10,843 nucleotides of DNA from Deltaproteobacteria bacterium (GTDB lineage Bacteria > Myxococcota > Polyangia > Haliangiales > Haliangiaceae), in the NCBI GenBank assembly GCA_018262455.1, contig JAGSPR010000216.1, positions 1-10,843 of the forward strand, written 5' to 3'. The notes beneath the pieces are model-generated. The model was not told the DNA's origin. It saw nothing but the letters and a program-made list of their open reading frames with translations, and did not search any database. Below are positions 7,059-10,843 of the stretch, piece by piece. The translations under genes and the position numbers were made by a program. Within the stretch, counting starts at the first letter, position 1. Each line of letters starts with the position of its first letter.

Positions 7059-7898
7059 TCACATGCCTTTCGGTACGGCCGGGAGCTTCTGCTCGCCGTC
7101 CACTGTAAACGCCCGATATTCCGCAGGAAATATGTATGTCTGACAGCGGTGCCGGGCATAAAAATCGACGAGATCTCTCCAGGCGATTTCTCCGTTTTCG
7201 ATGCCCGTCCGGAGCACCTGAGAGCTCAAAGCGATGCAGCGGTCGACCTTGGGCCGCTGGTGGCCTCGCCCGATCCGGTCATCGATCCCGACCTGGCGGG
7301 GTGGAACCAGGGAGACGTACCAGGCAGACAGCGGTGACAGCTCGACGGTCTCGACGCGGCTGACGATGATCGCCATGCCCGAGCGCCAGGCGCACTCGAC
7401 CCGGACCTCGTGGTGGCCCTTGGAGATGACCATCGCGTTGAACCCGAGTGGCACGACCGCGTCGCAGCCGGAGATGTTCGGCGAGGGCGTCGTGACGACG
7501 AGGTATGCGAGATCCGACTGGGTCGTGTTCTCGATATCGAGCACGAGTACATCACCGGACCGCTGGGCGGTCAGCTTCAGACCGGCCGCATCGATCGCCG
7601 GTGATCCGACCTCGAGCACACGCCGACCTTCATCGACTCGATGGAGCAGCTTGCGTGACATCTCGTCGTACGTCGGTGTGCGCACACCCGCGACTGCCGC
7701 ATCCTTCGCGAGGTGGTCCTGATATGCCGCCGGCGACGCGTTGAGATCCTCGATGGGTCCCGTCCCTCCGGCGCTCGGTCCGTCGGGCTTGGGCGGCAAT
7801 GACACATCCCCGCAGAATCTGGCAACGGTGATGCCTGCAACCAGCAGGAGCCCTGCACCAAGGACGCCAAAGCGAAATTGTTCGTCGGAGAGCGACAC
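7059..7898 (-). CDS. Membrane-anchored orphan protein
   Basis: A 279-residue protein of unknown function. It starts at GTG with MSLSDEQFRFGVLGAG and has one hydrophobic segment (about 10-29, ending VARFC), then a Pro/Gly-rich spacer and a largely polar, probably periplasmic, remainder. Around residues 95-175 a beta-rich part (GDVLVLDIENTTQSDLAYLV, then NISGCDAVVPLGFNAMV and HEVRVECAW) reads like an immunoglobulin- or C2-like sandwich, which is an inference from strand patterning only. The C-terminal part is helical with WRDLVDFYARHRCQTYIFP. Cysteines in SGC, VECAW, DRCIAL and HRCQT could pair. I recognise no catalytic motif. Lipoprotein processing is unlikely, since Cys29 lacks a proper lipobox. 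There is no Shine-Dalgarno, but TATGTT lies 8 bases before the GTG. It is divergent from the HEAT-repeat gene and lies 74 bases upstream of the IHF-like GTG on the same strand. Confidence 0.82.
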   Translation of the reverse strand: MSLSDEQFRFGVLGAGLLLVAGITVARFCGDVSLPPKPDGPSAGGTGPIEDLNASPAAYQDHLAKDAAVAGVRTPTYDEMSRKLLHRVDEGRRVLEVGSPAIDAAGLKLTAQRSGDVLVLDIENTTQSDLAYLVVTTPSPNISGCDAVVPLGFNAMVISKGHHEVRVECAWRSGMAIIVSRVETVELSPLSAWYVSLVPPRQVGIDDRIGRGHQRPKVDRCIALSSQVLRTGIENGEIAWRDLVDFYARHRCQTYIFPAEYRAFTVDGEQKLPAVPKGM

Positions 7899-7906
7899 CT
7901 GGATCC

Positions 7907-7912
7907 AACATA
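7907..7912 (-). promoter_or_regulatory. Possible -10 of the membrane-anchored orphan gene
   Basis: On the minus strand TATGTT (TANNNT) lies 8 bases before the GTG at 7898. A weak -35 candidate, TTCGGC (7935-7930), is 17 bases further upstream. Same near-leaderless layout as other genes here. Confidence 0.3.
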
Positions 7913-7953
7913 CACGTCACACCACGCAGGCCGAAACGCAGACGCAGAAAACA

Positions 7954-7982
7954 TTGACTCGATCCAGAGCCGGGCGCTTAAT
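7954..7982 (+). promoter_or_regulatory. Possible promoter of the HEAT-repeat gene
   Basis: TTGACT (7954-7959, 5 of 6 to the -35 consensus), 17 bases, then CTTAAT (7977-7982, 4 of 6 to TATAAT). The proposed TTG start at 7992 begins 9 bases later. This is the best -35 hexamer in the window. Confidence 0.4.
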
Positions 7983-7991
7983 CGAGCCACG

Positions 7992-8927
7992 TTGAGGGGT
8001 CGAGCGCTCGCTCGGGTTGTCGCTTCGCTGGTCGTCGCGGTGACGTTGATCCATCGCGGATCCGCCTTCGCCGATGACCGCGTCGGCGAGCTGACGAAGG
8101 CGTTGTCGGCGAGCTCGAACGAGAAGACGCGGCTCTCGGCCGTGGTCTCGCTCGCACGCCTCGGCGACAAGCGCGCGATGAAGCCGCTCGTGGCCGCGCT
8201 CGCCGATCCGGACTCCAAGATCCGGGCGATCGCCGCGGTCGGGCTCGGCAAGCTCGGGCACAAGGCGGCGTTGCCGGCGTTGCGAAGCACCGCCACCGAT
8301 GACGCCGACCCCGACGTCCGGAACCGCGCACGGCAAGCCACGCTCGCGGTGGCGAAGGCCAACCGGCTACCCGATCCGTTCGGGTCGACCACTGAACCCG
8401 TGACTCCCACCGCCACGAGCACGGTCGCGGCCAAGCGCAAGTCGTCGCGGGCTGGCTTCGGCAACCAGCCCCGCGCGATCGAGTCGCATCCCGATCTCTA
8501 CGTGATGATCAAGTCATCCGCGGACGACTCGCCCGGCAGGGCCGACAAGAAGACGCGCAAGCTTCACGCCGACATCGTGCGCCAGACCCTCGCCGTGCAG
8601 TGCAAGTCGGCACCGAACGTCACCAGCCTCGCGACCGATGCCCAGCGCTGGGGGCTCGATCTGCGCAACGTCGATCTCTCGGTCACCAAGATGGATGTCG
8701 TCCAATCCGGCGCGTACATCGAGATCGCAGCCGAGCTCCGGCTCGCGATCTCCGATGACAAGGGCAAGATGCTGTCGTTCCTGTCAGGTGGCGCGAAGGT
8801 CCAGGTCCCGAAGCGCACGTTCAACGCGAAGTACCTGCCGAACCTCCGCAGAGAAGCGCTCGAGAGCGCGATGCGCGGCATGTTCGACAAGCTGCTCAAG
8901 CACCTGCGCGATCGCAGCATCACCTGA
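7992..8927 (+). CDS. Exported HEAT-repeat protein with an unrecognised C-terminal domain
   Basis: A 311-residue protein from TTG 7992. The signal peptide (RGRALARVVASLVVAV, ending GSAFA) predicts cleavage after residue 27. Residues about 28-118 hold about three HEAT-like (PBS-lyase type) helical repeats, seen in LSAVVSLARLGDKRAMKPLV, IRAIAAVGLGKLGHKAALPAL and VRNRARQATLAVA; these are usually protein-binding scaffolds. A Thr/Pro/Lys-rich linker (about 119-165) follows. The C-terminal domain (about 168-311) starts DLYVMIKSSAD and alternates strands and helices (DLRNVDLSVTKMDVVQSGAY, then EIAAELRLAISDDKG); I recognise no family. Start choice: the frame is open to TTG 7880, but that would put 38 polar residues before the signal peptide and overlap the divergent gene, so TTG 7992, just before the hydrophobic stretch, fits better. 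No Shine-Dalgarno is seen. The TonB-receptor gene follows 40 bases later on the same strand. Confidence 0.82.
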   Translation: MRGRALARVVASLVVAVTLIHRGSAFADDRVGELTKALSASSNEKTRLSAVVSLARLGDKRAMKPLVAALADPDSKIRAIAAVGLGKLGHKAALPALRSTATDDADPDVRNRARQATLAVAKANRLPDPFGSTTEPVTPTATSTVAAKRKSSRAGFGNQPRAIESHPDLYVMIKSSADDSPGRADKKTRKLHADIVRQTLAVQCKSAPNVTSLATDAQRWGLDLRNVDLSVTKMDVVQSGAYIEIAAELRLAISDDKGKMLSFLSGGAKVQVPKRTFNAKYLPNLRREALESAMRGMFDKLLKHLRDRSIT

Positions 8928-8932
8928 TCGCG

Positions 8933-8961
8933 TCGCCAGCGCGGGTGATTCGAGCTACGCT
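8933..8961 (+). promoter_or_regulatory. Possible promoter of the TonB-receptor gene
   Basis: TCGCCA (8933-8938, 4 of 6 to TTGACA), 17 bases, then TACGCT (8956-8961). The ATG at 8968 comes 6 bases after the -10, so the transcript would begin at the ATG. It gives this gene its own promoter in the 40-base gap after the HEAT-repeat gene. Confidence 0.4.
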
Positions 8962-8967
8962 CGCCGG

Positions 8968-10843
8968 ATGTCTCGTGCGGCCGTGGTGCTCGGCCTCGTC
9001 GCCTGGCTTGCCGCGATCGCCCACGCGGATGATGTCCGGCCTCCGGACACCCAGGCCCCGCCCAGGCCGACCGGCGTGGTCACCAAGGCACCGAAGCTGC
9101 TCCAGGCGGTCGCCCCCGACTACCCGCCTGCCGCGCTCGCCGCGGGCAAGACTGCCAAGGTCAAGGTCAAGCTCTCCATCGACGTCGCCGGCACGGTGAC
9201 CAAGGTCGACGTGCTCGAGAAGGTCGGCGACGGCTTCGACGAGGCGGCGGTCGCCGCGGCCCTGCAGTACGTGTTCGAACCAGCCGAGATCGACGGCAAG
9301 CCCGGCGCGATCGCGGTCGAGACCGCGATCAACTTCGTGATCGAGCAGCAGCCCGAGCCCGAGCCACCACCGCGCCCGCCGACCGCGCCGACCGTGCGCA
9401 CCGGCCCACCCAACCACGCCGGCGCGATCGACTCGCCGATCACCCTCCAGGGCGAGATCGTGGAGCGCGGCACCCGGCGCAAGCTCGCCGGGATCATCGT
9501 CTCGATCTCGGAGCTCGGGCTCGACGCGGTCACCGGGGCCGGCGGGACGTTCTACTTCCACGGCGTGCCACCCGGGAGCTACACGGTGCTCGCCGTCGAC
9601 GCGAAGTTCGATCGGCTGTCGCGGCCGATCACGCTCGGCAAGCGCGAGGCGCTCGAGGTCCGGCTGTGGATGCGGCCCAAGGGCGGCAATCCGTACGAGA
9701 CCGTCGTCGAGGGCGAGCGCGAGGTCCTCGAGGTCACCAAGCGCACCCTGCAGCGCCAGCAGCTGACGAGCGTGCCCGGTACGTTCGGCGATCCGATCCG
9801 CGTGATCCAGACCCTGCCCGGGATGCAGCGCGCGCCGTTCGGCCTCGGCCTGCTGCTCGTGCGCGGCTCGAACCCCGACGACACCGGCATCTTCGTCGAC
9901 GGCCACGAGGTGCCCTCGCTGTTCCACTTCCTCGGTGGGCCCTCGATCTTCAACGCCGAGATGCTCGAGTCGATCGATCTGTATCCCGGCGGGTTTCCGT
10001 CGCGGTTCGGCCGGCATCATGGCGGTGCGGTGGCGCTCGAGCTGCGGCAGACCAAGAGCGATGGCGTGCATGGTTCGGCGAAGGTCGACTTCATCGATGC
10101 CGGCGGTTACCTCCGGGCACCGCTGACCAAGGACCTGTCGTTCGCGTTCGCCGGCCGGCGGTCGTACATCGATGCCTTCCTCGGCTTCGTGCTGCCCGAT
10201 CCCGGTCCCGGCGCGCAGCGGATCGTCACCCCGATCTACTACGACTACGCCGGGCGGCTCGACTACAACCTCCACGAGGACGGCGCCGTCAGCGTGTTCG
10301 CGATCGGCTCGTCGGACACGCTCCACGTGCTCGACAAGGATCCGGATGCCGAAACGTCGACCGACCTCAACACGGCGGTGAAGTTCTTCCGCATCATCGC
10401 GAGCTACACGCGCTCGCTCGGCGGTGACCTCAAGCTGACGCTGTCGCCCGCGTGGGGCCGCGACACGCTGACGTTCTCGGGCGCGCAGGCCGAGGCCGCC
10501 GGGCCGTTCACCAGCGTCGGGATCGTCAACAACAACCTGTCGTACCGGATGCGGATCCACGGCCGCGTCGACAACCACTTCACGATCGATACCGGGCTCG
10601 ACATGCTGTCGCGGGTGACCCGCTACCAGGCGCTCGTGCCGCTCGACGACACGCTGATCTCGTCCGGGGGCGTCGACATCCCGCCGTCTCAGGTGCTCCG
10701 CGGTGCCTCGACGCTCGGCGTGGGGGCGTACGCCGACGTCGGGATCGACGTGACCAAGCGGCTCAAGCTGATCCCGAGCCTCCGCGCCGACAGCTACCTC
10801 ATCGAGGGCCAGGATCGGTTCTCGCTCGACCCGCGGTTCGTCG
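8968..10843 (+). CDS. TonB-dependent receptor-like protein with N-terminal TonB C-terminal-type domain (partial, runs off the right edge)
   Basis: The frame is open from ATG 8968 to the window end (625 codons, no stop). The signal peptide ends AIAHA, with cleavage after residue 20. Residues about 41-125 match the TonB C-terminal domain: APDYPPAAL with the Tyr52-Pro53 motif, KLSIDVAGTVTKVDVL, and YVFEPAEIDGKP. A Pro/Glu linker (127-150) leads to a carboxypeptidase-regulatory-like beta domain (158-236; GTFYFHGVPPGSYTVLAVD). The plug domain (about 245-360) has ETVVEG, DPIRVIQTLPG, LLLVRGSNPDDTGIFVDGH, ESIDLYPGGFPSRFGRHHGG and VALELR. The first half of an outer-membrane beta barrel follows, with alternating aromatic strands such as LSFAFAGRRSYIDAF and YYDYAGRLDYNL. 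It should sit in the outer membrane and import an unknown ligand or act in export or surface sensing. TonB is normally a separate inner-membrane protein, so this domain order is notable. Similar fusions are, from memory, seen in Myxococcota. It has no Shine-Dalgarno. Confidence 0.92.
   Translation, partial: MSRAAVVLGLVAWLAAIAHADDVRPPDTQAPPRPTGVVTKAPKLLQAVAPDYPPAALAAGKTAKVKVKLSIDVAGTVTKVDVLEKVGDGFDEAAVAAALQYVFEPAEIDGKPGAIAVETAINFVIEQQPEPEPPPRPPTAPTVRTGPPNHAGAIDSPITLQGEIVERGTRRKLAGIIVSISELGLDAVTGAGGTFYFHGVPPGSYTVLAVDAKFDRLSRPITLGKREALEVRLWMRPKGGNPYETVVEGEREVLEVTKRTLQRQQLTSVPGTFGDPIRVIQTLPGMQRAPFGLGLLLVRGSNPDDTGIFVDGHEVPSLFHFLGGPSIFNAEMLESIDLYPGGFPSRFGRHHGGAVALELRQTKSDGVHGSAKVDFIDAGGYLRAPLTKDLSFAFAGRRSYIDAFLGFVLPDPGPGAQRIVTPIYYDYAGRLDYNLHEDGAVSVFAIGSSDTLHVLDKDPDAETSTDLNTAVKFFRIIASYTRSLGGDLKLTLSPAWGRDTLTFSGAQAEAAGPFTSVGIVNNNLSYRMRIHGRVDNHFTIDTGLDMLSRVTRYQALVPLDDTLISSGGVDIPPSQVLRGASTLGVGAYADVGIDVTKRLKLIPSLRADSYLIEGQDRFSLDPRFV

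Noticed and set aside
7878..7991. Upstream TTG start at 7878 for the HEAT-repeat protein
   Set aside because: It would overlap the divergent gene's start and place 38 polar residues before an evident signal peptide.
8920..10578. 552-codon minus-strand open frame
   Set aside because: Antisense to the clear TonB-domain/receptor gene. Its product is a low-complexity Arg/Asp/Val/Gly string with no domain, typical of the shadow frame of a high-G+C gene.

Overview
The window is a dense, high-G+C chromosomal segment. It has eight protein-coding genes, no gap above about 95 bases, strongly G/C-biased third codon positions, and no sign of phage, transposons, CRISPR, tRNA or rRNA. The gene content suggests a Gram-negative deltaproteobacterium-like organism, most likely a Myxococcota relative: a class A penicillin-binding protein, TonB-dependent outer-membrane machinery, an IHF/HU protein, exported HEAT-repeat proteins and membrane-anchored orphan proteins. 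That placement is inferred from gene style; no ribosomal marker is present.

Layout from left to right. (1) A minus-strand, membrane-anchored orphan protein is cut by the left edge. (2) A complete plus-strand PBP1A-type bifunctional peptidoglycan synthase is divergent from it across a very short gap. (3) A two-gene minus-strand operon converges on the PBP gene. It holds an exported cysteine-rich 3D-domain (MltA-like fold) protein, followed 3 bases later by a small Rossmann or methyltransferase-like protein. (4) Divergent from that operon is a 641-residue dikinase-like protein with an ATP-grasp domain and a phosphohistidine swivel domain, resembling rifampin phosphotransferase and PEP synthase but with no PEP/pyruvate TIM barrel. 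(5) A minus-strand IHF-beta/HU-like protein with a highly acidic C-terminal tail converges on the dikinase gene. (6) A minus-strand, membrane-anchored orphan protein lies upstream of it. (7) Divergent from that is an exported HEAT-repeat protein with an unrecognised C-terminal domain. (8) A plus-strand TonB-dependent receptor-like protein follows, carrying its own N-terminal TonB C-terminal-type domain, and runs off the right edge.

The left half has a cell-wall flavour (PBP1A plus a 3D-domain exported protein), and the right half concerns the periplasm and outer membrane. No single pathway clearly unites the window. Two signals cross gene boundaries. First, several genes have a -10-like TANNNT hexamer only 6 to 9 bases before the start codon and no Shine-Dalgarno sequence, which suggests leaderless transcripts; the IHF-like gene is the exception and has a good Shine-Dalgarno sequence at an internal GTG. 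Second, the palindrome CGATCG, and its extension GCGATCGC, is far commoner than base composition predicts. I do not see a clear defence system or biosynthetic cluster. The most unusual items are the TonB-domain/receptor fusion, the acidic-tailed IHF-like protein and the orphan dikinase.
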